The notes beneath the pieces are model-generated. The model worked only from the letters and a program-made list of their open reading frames with translations. It was not told the origin of the DNA and made no database searches. Of a DNA stretch of 64,000 bases, positions 46,501 to 54,731 are shown in pieces (position 1 is the stretch's first letter; every line of letters begins with the position of its first letter). This DNA comes from Acidobacteriaceae bacterium (GTDB lineage: Bacteria; Acidobacteriota; Terriglobia; Terriglobales; Acidobacteriaceae). Location of the stretch: positions 248,001 through 312,000 of the forward strand of contig CAHJWL010000005.1 of the NCBI GenBank assembly GCA_903642235.1. Reading direction: 5' to 3'. Both the position numbers and the translations under genes were made by a program.

Positions 46501-46962
46501 GCGGCCGAGGATGGGAATGTCCTCAAGCTGGCGCTGCGAGAGATCCGTACTCACAGAAGCGGTTGAAGGATCGACGAGCGGTGCGTTGTCATTGACCTGA
46601 ACGACGTTCGTTTCAGCGCCAACCGCGAGCGGCACGTCAAGGGTAAGGAAGTCCTGCGTTGCAAGCGCGATGTGGGTGCGATCTGTTGGCGCAAAGCCTG
46701 TGGACTGGATACGCAGGGTATAGGTGGCGGGACGCAAGGCGTTGAAGACGTACGTGCCGTCCGTTCCGGATGTTGTCGACCGGACCTGCTGCGTCGCCTC
46801 GTCAGTCAGAGAGAGGGAGGCATTTGGCAGAGCGGCCCCGCTTGCATCGGTGACCGTGCCGCGCAGGCCGCCGTTGAAGGTCTGAGCAAAAGCCGGATGG
46901 GAAAGCAGCAGCGCGGCAAAGGCCAGCGAACGAAAAGGAGGGCGAACACTTGCTGAGGTCAA
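43501..46962 (-). CDS. Oar-like TonB-dependent outer-membrane receptor with carboxypeptidase-regulatory domain
   Basis: 1153 residues from TTG 46962. A signal peptide (LLLSHPAFAQT) is followed by a carboxypeptidase-regulatory-like beta-sandwich (about 28-115: LRGTVTDASGAALPNAS, GTYVFNALRPATYTLRI), then the TonB plug (DGVPITDTNN, GGGVFNTLLRSGSN) and a large beta-barrel. It ends in aromatic Phe (LQLGLRIGF), as expected for outer-membrane proteins. This family is greatly expanded in Acidobacteriota and takes up glycans or other large solutes. The gene lies between the putative sugar operon at 47368 and the Tat aminotransferase, which could be its operon partner. Confidence 0.92.
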   Translation of the reverse strand: MTSASVRPPFRSLAFAALLLSHPAFAQTFNGGLRGTVTDASGAALPNASLSLTDEATQQVRSTTSGTDGTYVFNALRPATYTLRIQSTGFAPTDRTHIALATQDFLTLDVPLAVGAETNVVQVNDNAPLVDPSTASVSTDLSQRQLEDIPILGRNPYLTAKVSGVFVNTGNQQFVRFADQNGTSQTSVAGGPVAANLYLVDGVPITDTNNRPIVIPTIESIQDVKVQANTYDAQVGRTGGGVFNTLLRSGSNAFHGSVLGETRQTAWLANDFFANRQGIPRPDSPYYNWGASLGGFVPISHGARTFFSIASEGYIQTSPFTETFAVPTALERTGDFSHSLNTDGSLNTIYDPTKTFTDASGKVQRTPFPGNAIPAAQLSKVGRSIASYFPLPQTATPTGQNNFTGTDNVRDHAQEVTVKLDQQIRPWWTLSGSYIFYEALQPLGNPLGTLPGSYSYTFHRQVDTTQVNSTWILNPTTVLTARYGNNRFPNLIAEVSNGFDPATLGFPTALTSQLQSSFFPTVFFSRFSQLGQNTSSLDNWKSQIINGTLAKTAGKHNLTFGAEYRRLRMDFQDLGDAPGTYTFTGAFTQANPNVSGDGTGSDLADLLLGYPVSGQVETSTFLHTYLDYHAIFAQDDFRINRRLTLNLGVRYESETGLKEDYNQLAVGFDRTATAQLAPGTSVSGGILFAGLNGNPRDVGSLSRLKFAPRLGAAFQLSSNTVLRGGYGILYAPIRYDPIAALAPGYTQYTSLVASNDGNQTPAGTLDNPFPSGLLKPTGNAAGLLTGIGSDVTSFDQEFKAPRVQQFSVDIERELPGRIALQAGYIGSRSADLSPAPNGGGAVNVDQLNPANFTLGADALAASVANPFYGNGGSGVIGSATVSQSQLLRPFPQFRSVNLFVSSSHASYDALLVKAERRAGRGLNIVGSFTWSRNMDSSFATTNNIQSSGIAAPQNVYDLNAEYAHAVNDVPFRFTAGVIYDLPVGRGERFSTGARWSDEILGHWQLNVIPTFQTGFPVAIRQSTNPNGGIVGNTVQRPNLNRGVALGASGSVEDRLNGYINPAAFSTSTVLTFGNAPRTLALRGPGEANWDISLYKNVLIRDRVNAQFRAETYNTFNTPWFAGPNTSFGSASFGQITAQANFPRYLQLGLRIGF

Positions 46963-46969
46963 GGCAGAG

Positions 46970-46975
46970 CTCCTT
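46970..46975 (-). promoter_or_regulatory. Shine-Dalgarno deciding the TTG start of the TonB receptor
   Basis: Read leftward, this is AAGGAG followed by 7 bases and TTG (46962-46960). No ATG or GTG precedes the signal peptide in this frame, so the perfect ribosome site supports initiation at TTG. Confidence 0.75.
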
Positions 46976-47333
46976 GCAGCGCACCGAGGAGTAGAGAAGT
47001 GTAAACGGATGCGGATCTGCGGTGTGACGAGGCGTTTGGAAGATCAGGCGTAAAAGGGTGAAACGTGGCCCAGAGGGGGAAGGGAACTAGCGACAGGTAT
47101 GCGCGCGCCGGCTCAACTCAGCAGGACAGGCCTGCGAGGAACGACAACAACAGCATCGACTGACAGAAAGCATGGCCTGAGCATACCCACAACAAAACCG
47201 ACCGTCAACGATCGAAGCCTGCGTCGTCTGCTTCGAAAGGCGAGGGAGCTGCTCTGCAAGCGAGCGGGCACCGCGAGAAGAACAGGATCGACTTGAAAGA
47301 TTTTGCTGCAATAATCGGAAAGCCTGCTTATAG

Positions 47334-47347
47334 TGAAAGCGATTACA
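47334..47347 (+). promoter_or_regulatory. LacI-family operator (cre-like) in front of the glycosidase operon
   Basis: TGAAAGCGATTACA fits the LacI/CcpA-type consensus TGWAARCGNWWWCA at every position. It lies 20 bases before the ATG at 47368 and just after TATAGT, a -10-like hexamer, where a bound repressor would block RNA polymerase. The last gene of the run downstream encodes a LacI-type regulator, so autoregulation of the whole operon is likely. Confidence 0.6.
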
Positions 47348-47367
47348 TTTCTATCGGAGTCGATGCC

Positions 47368-47901
47368 ATGACGACCCCAACAGAAGCCTCCTCACTCTTA
47401 AACTCTCCAGCACCCGCCACCCTGCAGGCAGAACTCGATGCGTCTTTTCCAATCGGAGCCGCGCAGACACATCTCTATGCGGAACACGGCTACATCACTC
47501 TGAAGCATGTACTGTCCCCGACGCTGCTTGAGCACTACCGGAAGGCGATTCACGAGCGCGTGGCTGCGCTTTCCCTCCACGCGGTGCCGCTGAATAAGCG
47601 CGATACATACCGCAAAGCCTTCCTGCAGATCATGAACCTCTCGAAGGAGTCGCCCAAAGCGAAGGAGTTTGTCTCTGGCAAGCGGCTTGCGCCAATCGCA
47701 GCGGAGCTGATGGGAGCCACTGGTGCCCGCATCTACCACGACCAGGCGCTCCACAAGAAAGCAGGCGGCGGCATCACGCCATCGCACGCGGACCAGTACT
47801 ACTGGCCGGTGGGGTCTGATCGCACGGCTATGGCGTGGGTGCCGCTGCAGGACACCTTCGCTTCACCGGTTGCGACGCGAGCGCGCAGGTGGCGAAAATG
47901 A
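47368..47901 (+). pseudogene. Truncated phytanoyl-CoA dioxygenase (PhyH) family gene
   Basis: 177 codons from ATG 47368. The first 163 read as a normal Fe/2-oxoglutarate oxygenase of the PhyH family (AEHGYITLKHVLSPTLLEHYR, MNLSKES, ARIYHDQALHKK) up to the first iron motif SHADQYYW (His140, Asp142) and AMAWVPLQDT. The expected second half, with the third iron ligand and the 2-oxoglutarate Arg, is missing. Instead there are 14 unrelated codons (FASPVATRARRWRK) and a stop. The change comes at about 47857, the join seen with the fragment described next. Without the distal His and Arg the protein cannot be an active oxygenase. It is the first reading frame after the operator. Confidence 0.75.
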
Positions 47902-47981
47902 ACGTTCTTGCCGCAATGCTCGATGCCGGCGATCAGAGAGATGGGCTGCCCCCAAGCTCTCAGGCGGGCGGTGACTTATGA
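47856..47981 (+). pseudogene. C-terminal remnant of an unidentified gene joined to phyH
   Basis: In a different frame from phyH, from about 47856 to the TGA at 47979-47981, the sequence reads like real coding: FTGCDASAQVAKMNVLAAML and then DAGDQRDGLPPSSQAGGDL. It has no start of its own, and its stop overlaps the ATG of the alcohol dehydrogenase (ATGA), the usual coupling of an intact operon gene. The simplest reading is that a deletion removed the end of phyH and the beginning of this gene. The family of the lost gene was not recognised. Confidence 0.45.
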
Positions 47982-49117
47982 CGGAGACGCGTGCCGCAGT
48001 TGCTGACGGACATGGTACGTACGCCATTGAATCGGTCGGGCTGGCAGACCCCGGACCGGGCGAGGTGCTGGTGGCGCTCCGCGCAAGCGGCGTGTGTCAT
48101 ACCGACTGGGACTCGCTCCATTGGGGCCGGCCTCTGATCCTCGGGCATGAGGGCGCCGGCGATGTCATTCAGGTTGGTGAAGGCGTCATGCTTTGCAAAG
48201 CCGGCGACCGCGTCATGCTCAACTGGGCGATCCCCTGCGGCATCTGCTTCCAGTGTGCCCGCGGCAAAGAGAACATCTGTGAAGACCGCGGCACGGTGCC
48301 GGACAGCAGCTTCGTTCGTCGGGCGCCCGGGAAAGAGATCGCTTCTGCAGGTGCCATGCCCGCACGGAATACCGGCGGGACCGGGCCGGGTGCCTTCAAT
48401 GCATCGTTCTCTCTGGGCACCATGGCAACGCATGCGCTGGTGCCGCAGGCGGCCGTGCTGCCGCTGCCTGACCGCGTTCCGTACGAGATCGGTGCAATCC
48501 TGGGTTGCGCCGTGATGACCGGCTTCGGCTCCGCGGTCAATGCGGCTCACGTCAGAGAGGGCAGCACGGTCGTGGTTCTGGGCTGCGGCGGCGTGGGTCT
48601 GAGCACCATGCTCGGTGCGCGTTACTGCGAAGCAGACCGCATCCTCGCGATTGATATCAACCCGGATCGCCTGGCGCTTGCCCGTCAGTTCGGCGCCACG
48701 GAAACCCTGCTTGCAGATCGCAACGACAGAGGCCTGCTCCAGGCGGCAGCGCAGGTACGTGCGCAGACCGGTGGCCGTGGGGCCGATTACGCGTTCGAAT
48801 GCACGGCCGTTCCGGAACTTGGTGCCGCACCCCTTGCGATGGTGCGTAGCGCTGGCACAGCGGTGGGCGTAAGCGGCATAGAGAAGGTTGTGCTCGTCGA
48901 TATGGAACTGTTCGAGTGGGACAAGCTCTACATAAACCCGCTCTATGGCGCATGCCGCCCGCAGCGCGATTTCCCGCTCATGCTCGATCTGTATCTCGAC
49001 GGCAGGTTACCCCTGGATGCCATGGTGACGCGCCGCTACCCGCTCGAGGCACTGGATCGCGCCTTTGCGGATATGCACTCCGGCATCAACGCCAAAGGGG
49101 TACTGCTGCCTGGATAG
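47978..49117 (+). CDS. Zinc-dependent class III-like alcohol dehydrogenase
   Basis: 379 residues of the medium-chain dehydrogenase family. The catalytic zinc site is Cys40 in SGVCHTDWD, His57-Glu58 in LGHEGAG and the Cys in LGCAVMTGFG. The structural zinc cysteines are 87, 90, 93 and 101 (CGICFQCARGKENIC). The Rossmann motif VLGCGGVGLS binds NAD. The nearest characterised relatives are class III and mycothiol-dependent formaldehyde dehydrogenases and aryl-alcohol dehydrogenases. Together with the next gene, an esterase of the S-formylglutathione hydrolase fold, this could be a formaldehyde- or aryl-aldehyde-handling pair. It overlaps the upstream remnant by 4 bases. Confidence 0.92.
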   Translation: MTETRAAVADGHGTYAIESVGLADPGPGEVLVALRASGVCHTDWDSLHWGRPLILGHEGAGDVIQVGEGVMLCKAGDRVMLNWAIPCGICFQCARGKENICEDRGTVPDSSFVRRAPGKEIASAGAMPARNTGGTGPGAFNASFSLGTMATHALVPQAAVLPLPDRVPYEIGAILGCAVMTGFGSAVNAAHVREGSTVVVLGCGGVGLSTMLGARYCEADRILAIDINPDRLALARQFGATETLLADRNDRGLLQAAAQVRAQTGGRGADYAFECTAVPELGAAPLAMVRSAGTAVGVSGIEKVVLVDMELFEWDKLYINPLYGACRPQRDFPLMLDLYLDGRLPLDAMVTRRYPLEALDRAFADMHSGINAKGVLLPG

Positions 49118-49928
49118 CCCCTTCCATACCGTAGAACTCTCCGATGCGGCCTTTGAGAGTGATGGCCTTCGCGTTGCCACGGTGAAGAGCCGCGCCTTGG
49201 GCCGCCGTGCTGACGCAAGCTTCTGGGTGCCTACGGCTGATCGCATCGGTACGTTGCTCATCCTCCTGCACGGTGTCTGGGGCAGCCACTGGGTGTGGTC
49301 GCAAAAGGGTGCCGCTCACCGGACGGCACAACGGATGCTCGATGCTGGGGAGATCGCACCGCTGGTGCTCGCCATGCCGAGCGACGGTCTGGGCCGCGAC
49401 GGCTCCGGCTATCTCACGTGGCCTGAGGATTGCGATGTCGAGCGCTGGATCGTCGAAGAAGTGCCGGCACTCGCGCGTCTTGCGGCTCCGGCACTTCAAC
49501 CAGACGCGTCGATCGCCATCGCGGGTCTGTCGATGGGCGGCTATGGTGCATTGAGGCTTGGTGCGAAGTACCCCTCCCGCTTCAGTGCTATCGCGGCGCA
49601 CTCTGCGATCACTGGTGTCGATGATCTTCTCAGCTTCGTCGAAGAGCCGCTGCCGGAGTACCTGGCATGCGCACCGCGGGAGGAACTCGATGCCGTGTAC
49701 TGGATGCGGCGGAACCGCGCCCAGCTTGCACCGCTGCGCTTTGACTGCGGCGTAGACGATGCCCTCATCAGCAGTAATCGCGCACTCCATCACGAACTGC
49801 TGCGTGAGGGTATCGCTCATACCTGGATTGAACATGCCGGCGGCCACGAGTGGCCGTACTGGCAGCAGCACTTCGCCGACACCCTGCGCCACGTTCATCT
49901 CCATTGCCAGAAGAAAGAGACCCCATGA
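49065..49928 (+). CDS. Esterase-D/PF00756-type alpha/beta hydrolase
   Basis: 287 residues if counted from TTG 49065. The family begins near FHTVELSDAAFESDG, so a later start is likely. A CTG at 49110 has AAGGGG 9 bases upstream and no ATG or GTG lies in the right place, so the true start is unsettled. The hydrolase core shows LILLHGVWGSHW (oxyanion region), the nucleophile Ser in AGLSMGGYGALR, and the His in EHAGGHEWPYW. Such enzymes cleave acetyl, feruloyl or S-formyl esters. Here, next to a GH51 arabinofuranosidase, removal of ester groups from arabinose side chains is a reasonable guess. The stop overlaps the next ATG (ATGA). Confidence 0.82.
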   Translation: MRICTPASTPKGYCCLDSPFHTVELSDAAFESDGLRVATVKSRALGRRADASFWVPTADRIGTLLILLHGVWGSHWVWSQKGAAHRTAQRMLDAGEIAPLVLAMPSDGLGRDGSGYLTWPEDCDVERWIVEEVPALARLAAPALQPDASIAIAGLSMGGYGALRLGAKYPSRFSAIAAHSAITGVDDLLSFVEEPLPEYLACAPREELDAVYWMRRNRAQLAPLRFDCGVDDALISSNRALHHELLREGIAHTWIEHAGGHEWPYWQQHFADTLRHVHLHCQKKETP

Positions 49929-51970
49929 ACTCCTCCGTTCGTCACCTCAGCGCTCTCTTGCTGCTGTCTCTGCCTGCCATGCTTCCGGCGCAAGCTCTTC
50001 GTTCTGCAACGGTGCGGGTGGATGCTTCGCGTGTCGACAATCACATCAGTCCACGCATGTACGCGGCGTTTACCGAAATGATGGCAGAAGACATAAAGCG
50101 TGGTCTTACCGCGGAGATGCTCCTGGACCGGTCTTTCGAGCAGCCGGCGGACTATCTGGGACTGCCTGCTCACTGGCAGCTTGAACCGGACGAGCGCAAC
50201 GATACTGTAGGCGCGATCCGCTTTGTGCAGAGCACCGAAGCAGCGTACCCGACCATGGATGCCGCCACGCAAAAGCTCAATCATTCCCTCAGCGTCACCC
50301 TGGCCCCCGGCGATATCACCGACACGCGCCGCGGCTTTTCGCAAGGCACCCTGTCCGTTCTGGCGGGCCAGCCGTACCGCGGAACCATCTGGGCGAAGCT
50401 TCCTGCAAAGGACGGGTATGCGGGGACAGTCCGTGTGGCGCTGGAAGAGAACAACAGCGACGGAACTTCGTACGCATCGGCCACGCTGCGCGGCATCGCG
50501 GGTGACTGGACCAGATACGATTTCACCCTGACGCCGACGCGGACGGATCGCTTCGCCAAGCTCAGCTTTCTCTTCGACGGACACGGCACGCTCTTTCTCG
50601 ATCAGGCATCTCTTGAGCCAGCAAGTGCGCGTGACCAGGTGCGTGCTGACACTGAACAGATGATTGCTGCACTGCATCCGTCCTTTCAGCGCTGGCCTGG
50701 CGGCAATGTTGCACAGGACTACCACTGGCAGTGGGGCATCGGTCCGCGCGATCAGCGGCCAGTCTTCGTCAACCGGGCATGGAGCAACGCTCCCGAGCCA
50801 AACGACTTCGGCACCGACGAGTATCTGGCGTATTGCGAACGCCTCCACATCGAACCGACGATCACCATCAACCTGGACGGCGCGGGCGCGACAGCCGAAG
50901 AAGCCGCGCACTGGGTGGAATACGTGAACGGATCGCCCGACTCAAAGTACGGTGCCATGCGCGTCGCGAACGGCCATCCTGCTCCATGGGGTGTAAAGCA
51001 ATGGGAGCTCGGGAACGAGATCTTCGGTGGCTGGGTGCGCGGCCACGTCACGGCCGAACAATATGCCCAGGCTGCGGTCCGTTACGCACACGCCATGCGG
51101 GCGGTCGATCCTTCGCTGCGCCTGGTTGCGGTTGGGGAAGGCATCTTCAACGGCAGCGACGCCTGGAACTCCACCGTGCTCCGAATCGCTGGACCGGAGA
51201 TTCAGTATCTTGCCGTACATGACTACACCTCGCTCGCTGAGAACAGCAAGGCTGCCGATCCGCGTAGCGCGATGATGGCTCGCGCCGGCGCCTTCGAACG
51301 GAACTACCGTCACATAAGCTATCTGGTGCAGCAGAGTGCGCCGGGACGCAATATCAAGCTGATCGTTAACGAGTGGAACCTCTTCTACGGGGCGGAGATC
51401 ATGCAATCCATGGACGGCGCGGTCTATGCCTCCCGGGCGATGAACGGCTTTGAGCGTGACGGCGACATCGTTGAGGCAAACAGCATCTCCGACCTGCTGA
51501 ACGGATGGGTCGGTGGCATTCTCCAGGCCAGTCGTGATCGCGTGTACGGCACGCCACAGTTCTACGCCGTGAAGCTCTACAGCGATAATCCTGCAGCAGA
51601 CAGTCTGAAGACGGTCGTCGAATCGCCTGAACTGATGCCGGGTGTGGCTGCCGTTGATGCCGTTGCTGGACACTCCCGTGACGGCAGCCGGCTATACCTG
51701 AAGATCTCGAATGCCGACAGGACGCATGCCGTGCACACGACGCTGACGGTCGCCGGTTTCTCTTACGCAAAGAAGGCCACGGTTCAGTTACTGACGTCTG
51801 CGGACACACGGCAGCGCAACAGTTTCGCCCATCCCACTGTCGTGTTGCCGGTCGAGCGTCCGCTCCAGTGTGCAGCCGCCTGTGTTCTGGATCTGCCGCC
51901 GGATGCTGTGGCAGTCTTCACACTCACCGCGCACGACGCGCGCTCGCACGAGGACAAAAGGTTGCGCTGA
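49925..51970 (+). CDS. Secreted GH51 alpha-L-arabinofuranosidase
   Basis: 681 residues from ATG 49925, overlapping the preceding stop by 4 bases. The signal peptide ends near LPAQA. A GH51 N-terminal part (ISPRMYAAFTEMMAEDIKRGLTAEMLLDRSFEQP in outline) is interrupted by a carbohydrate-binding-module-like insert (about 95-235). The catalytic barrel has the acid/base Glu365 in KQWELGNEIFGG and the nucleophile Glu483 in IVNEWNLFYG. It releases L-arabinose from arabinan or arabinoxylan outside the cytoplasm. The esterase upstream and the LacI regulator downstream support a plant-polymer operon; araB at 33133 could use the arabinose. Confidence 0.93.
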   Translation: MNSSVRHLSALLLLSLPAMLPAQALRSATVRVDASRVDNHISPRMYAAFTEMMAEDIKRGLTAEMLLDRSFEQPADYLGLPAHWQLEPDERNDTVGAIRFVQSTEAAYPTMDAATQKLNHSLSVTLAPGDITDTRRGFSQGTLSVLAGQPYRGTIWAKLPAKDGYAGTVRVALEENNSDGTSYASATLRGIAGDWTRYDFTLTPTRTDRFAKLSFLFDGHGTLFLDQASLEPASARDQVRADTEQMIAALHPSFQRWPGGNVAQDYHWQWGIGPRDQRPVFVNRAWSNAPEPNDFGTDEYLAYCERLHIEPTITINLDGAGATAEEAAHWVEYVNGSPDSKYGAMRVANGHPAPWGVKQWELGNEIFGGWVRGHVTAEQYAQAAVRYAHAMRAVDPSLRLVAVGEGIFNGSDAWNSTVLRIAGPEIQYLAVHDYTSLAENSKAADPRSAMMARAGAFERNYRHISYLVQQSAPGRNIKLIVNEWNLFYGAEIMQSMDGAVYASRAMNGFERDGDIVEANSISDLLNGWVGGILQASRDRVYGTPQFYAVKLYSDNPAADSLKTVVESPELMPGVAAVDAVAGHSRDGSRLYLKISNADRTHAVHTTLTVAGFSYAKKATVQLLTSADTRQRNSFAHPTVVLPVERPLQCAAACVLDLPPDAVAVFTLTAHDARSHEDKRLR

Positions 51971-52028
51971 GCGTCTCACGCTATGATGCGGCAGGGATAA
52001 CTGCAGCACAAGGGAGAGAAACCGACGC

Positions 52029-53069
52029 ATGAACATCACGGCAGTCGCACGCAGGGCACGTGTCTCAACCGCGACGGTCTCCCGTACGATGAACGATTCC
52101 GGTCGTGTCCTGCCGAAGACGGCAGAGCGTGTTCGCAAAGCCATCGCCGAGCTTGGGTTTCATCCCGACATCAACGCGCGCGCACTTGGGTCCGGACGCT
52201 CCAGCCTGTACGGACTCATCATCTCTGACATCACCAATCCATTCTTCCCCGAACTCGTGAGAGCCTTCGAAGACATCGCGGTCAAACACCAGAAAGAAAT
52301 CCTGATTGCGAACACCGGCTACGACCCAAAGCGTCTGGATATCTGCGTCAATCGTATGGTGCAGCGCAGGGTCGACGGCGTAGCCATCATGACATCGGAG
52401 ATGGATGAAACCTTGCTGAAGGGACTTCAAACACGCAAGATTCCCCTGGTTCTACTGGACAGGCACGCGCAAGGCCCGGGTGTAAGCAGCGTGCGAATCG
52501 ATCATGCCGCGGGTATGCTGCAGGCCGTCGAGCATCTGGTGGCTCTTGGTCACTCTGATATCGGCTTCATCCGCGGTCCGGTCAGTCTTGCGACCGCGCG
52601 GGTCAGGTATAAGGCCTTTCAGGATGCCTGCAAACGACACCGTGTCCGGGTTACGGCAAGATGCATTGCGCAGGGCGATCACGGCGTTGAAGGCGGCTAC
52701 AAAGCCATGCAGGATCTGCTTAAGAAAGGTGCCGGGCTTACCGCGGTCCTCTGCTCAAACGACCTCACTGCCATCGGAGCGATGGAGACCATCTATGAGC
52801 AGGGCCTCCGCGTTCCGGAGGATATCTCCGTTGTCGGTTACGACGACATCCTGCTAAGCGCTTACACCCGGCCGGGACTGACTACCGTCAACGTGCCTCG
52901 GGAGCAGGTCGCAAGCGCGGCATTTCTCAGTCTGCTTTCCTACGGGCAAGGTGCCGATCTGAATCTGCCCGGTCAAGAGCACATCCTTGTTCCGAAACTG
53001 GTCTGCCGCCGTTCCACTGCACGGCCTTCAGCAGGAACGCTTGAAGAGGAAAGCACCCGCGGAGCTTAG
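52029..53069 (+). CDS. LacI-family transcriptional regulator
   Basis: 346 residues. The helix-turn-helix is at the N-terminus (ITAVARRARVSTATVSRTMNDSGRV in outline) with the hinge INARALGSGRSSLYG. The sugar-binding domain follows (LIISDITNPFFPELVRAFE, VDGVAIMTSE, GHSDIGFIRGP, VLCSNDLTAIGAMETI, SVVGYDDI). It lies 58 bases downstream of the arabinofuranosidase as the last gene of the operon. The cre-like site at 47334-47347 is its probable operator, with an arabinose- or oligosaccharide-type inducer. The effector is inferred. Confidence 0.93.
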   Translation: MNITAVARRARVSTATVSRTMNDSGRVLPKTAERVRKAIAELGFHPDINARALGSGRSSLYGLIISDITNPFFPELVRAFEDIAVKHQKEILIANTGYDPKRLDICVNRMVQRRVDGVAIMTSEMDETLLKGLQTRKIPLVLLDRHAQGPGVSSVRIDHAAGMLQAVEHLVALGHSDIGFIRGPVSLATARVRYKAFQDACKRHRVRVTARCIAQGDHGVEGGYKAMQDLLKKGAGLTAVLCSNDLTAIGAMETIYEQGLRVPEDISVVGYDDILLSAYTRPGLTTVNVPREQVASAAFLSLLSYGQGADLNLPGQEHILVPKLVCRRSTARPSAGTLEEESTRGA

Positions 53070-53199
53070 CCACCGTGGAGTTCGAACAGACTTTGTCGCC
53101 CCGACAATGCTTCGACCGTTCTTGGATGGCCGCTTGACTTCTTGCGTGTACAGTGTCAACCTATGCCGGTAGACAACGTCAACCATCGTAGGGGCGGCA

Positions 53200-54165
53200 A
53201 TGGCAACAGTTCTGATTACGGGAGATCACGCGGGCCTCGGTCGTGCCGCAGCGGAAGACCTTGTGACGAGGCGCGTCGATCTGATCCTGGCCGGACGCGA
53301 TCTCGACAGAGTGGAGAGAGCCGGTCGGCAGCTTCAAGAGAAACACGGGATAAAAGTCACACCTTTACTGCTGAATCTGGCCTCACTGGAATCAGTTCGG
53401 GCCGCAGCCTCAAAGATCCGTGACATGGTGGCCGCAGGGGCCTTGGAACCGCTTCAAGCTCTGCTGTGCAACGCTGGTGCCTCATTCCGGGGGTCGATCT
53501 CCTACGGCGTCGATGGCTATGAGGAGACCTTCGCTACCAATCACCTGGGGCATTTTCTTCTCGTAAATCTCCTGCTGGATAGCATTGCCGATGGAGGCCG
53601 GGTTGTGTTCACTGCAAGCGGTACCCACGATCCGGAGACGATGGACGGGAGAGTTGTGGGCGCGGCGGAAGAACCCGATGCCGAAGCACTCGCGAATCAA
53701 GGTAAGGACGGCAAAGAGCCGGTCTCAGGCGGCAAGCGCTATGCGACATCCAAGCTGTGTAACATCCTGTTCAGCTACGAATTGGATCGCCGGCTGCAAG
53801 CGGCACATCAATCTGTGTCTTCCATTGCATTTGATCCGGGTCTTATTCCGGAAACCGGTCTCGCCAGAACGGCGCCCGTCTTCGCGCAGTGGCTGTTTCG
53901 TACGTCACTCCTGAAATGGACGTTCAAGAAGCTCGGTGTCACAATGGGCAGCCTGCCCTTTTCAGGAGCGTCGTTGGCATCTCTTGCGGTCGATGACAGA
54001 TTTGCAACCGTCTCGGGCACTTACCTCCAATCGAACAGCGGAACGCTCAGCGAGAGGCAATCCTCGAAGGCGTCCTACGATCAGGCAAAGGCGGCAAAAC
54101 TCTGGGTGGATTCGGAGCGCCTGGTGCGGCTCACCATCAACGAACAACCCCGCAGGCTCGGATGA
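53200..54165 (+). CDS. Short-chain dehydrogenase/reductase
   Basis: 321 residues. The cofactor motif TGDHAGLGRAAAEDL, the NAG strand (LLCNAGASFRG) and the catalytic YATSK are present; the structural Asn is in ATNHLGHFLL. The layout and length resemble retinol-dehydrogenase or protochlorophyllide-reductase-like SDRs, which prefer NADP. ATG 53200 follows GGGGCGG. The gene ends with an ATGA overlap with the TetR gene, so the two are cotranscribed and the regulator probably controls the dehydrogenase. Substrate unknown. Confidence 0.88.
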   Translation: MATVLITGDHAGLGRAAAEDLVTRRVDLILAGRDLDRVERAGRQLQEKHGIKVTPLLLNLASLESVRAAASKIRDMVAAGALEPLQALLCNAGASFRGSISYGVDGYEETFATNHLGHFLLVNLLLDSIADGGRVVFTASGTHDPETMDGRVVGAAEEPDAEALANQGKDGKEPVSGGKRYATSKLCNILFSYELDRRLQAAHQSVSSIAFDPGLIPETGLARTAPVFAQWLFRTSLLKWTFKKLGVTMGSLPFSGASLASLAVDDRFATVSGTYLQSNSGTLSERQSSKASYDQAKAAKLWVDSERLVRLTINEQPRRLG

Positions 54166-54731
54166 CCACGGCGGATCGCATCGTCGATGCCGCAGCGTCG
54201 CTTCTGGATGCGGGCGGTGAGAGTGCGGTCACGTTGCGAGCTGTGGGTCTGGCCAGCGGGGTCTCTCACAACGCTCCATACAAGCACTTCAAGAGTCGAA
54301 GCGCTCTGCTCGCGGCTGTCGCAACGCGTGACTTCACTGAACTGGAAGAGGCGTTCGCGAGGATTGGCCGTGAGCGTGTACGACCGCTTACCAAGCTGAA
54401 GCGAGCCTTGCAGCACTTCATCACGTACGGCCGAGAGTTCCCGGCCCGCTACCGATTGCTCTATAGCGATCCGGAACTCGCAAGGCAGGGTGGGGACCTT
54501 GAAGCCGCGGCGATGAAATCCTTTCTAACGTTTACGTCCCTGGTAAGCGAGTGTCAGCAGAGTAAGCAGTTGCCGAGCGTGCCGCCCCTTCAGCTAGCCG
54601 GCCTCCTCTACGCCTCGGTCCATGGCCTCATCGACTTACAGGCGGGCGGACAGATGCGAAGCGAAAAAGGCTTGATGGGTGCAGAGGCGGGAGTGCTTCT
54701 GCTTCTGAAACTTCTTTCGCAAGCTGAGTAG
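54162..54731 (+). CDS. TetR/AcrR-family regulator
   Basis: 189 residues. The N-terminal helix-turn-helix reads DRIVDAAASLLDAGGESAVTL, GLASGVSHNAPYKHFKSR and LLAAVATRDF. The ligand-binding part (about 70-185) is of the TetR_C_13/WHG type with the arginine-rich FITYGREFPARYRLLYSD. It is coupled to the SDR by a 4-base overlap and is likely to repress that operon in response to a small molecule. No palindrome could be assigned as its operator. Confidence 0.9.
   Translation: MTTADRIVDAAASLLDAGGESAVTLRAVGLASGVSHNAPYKHFKSRSALLAAVATRDFTELEEAFARIGRERVRPLTKLKRALQHFITYGREFPARYRLLYSDPELARQGGDLEAAAMKSFLTFTSLVSECQQSKQLPSVPPLQLAGLLYASVHGLIDLQAGGQMRSEKGLMGAEAGVLLLLKLLSQAE

Larger units (their letters stand above)
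46963..47367. other. 405-bp intergenic region with divergent control sequences
   Basis: No gene is supported here. The left part must hold the promoter of the TonB receptor. Half-sites of the kind used by LacI regulators are visible at 47000-47007 (TGTAAACG). The right part contains TATAGT (47329-47334), which abuts the full LacI-type site just before the plus-strand operon. Short frames in the middle have no ribosome site. Confidence 0.6.
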
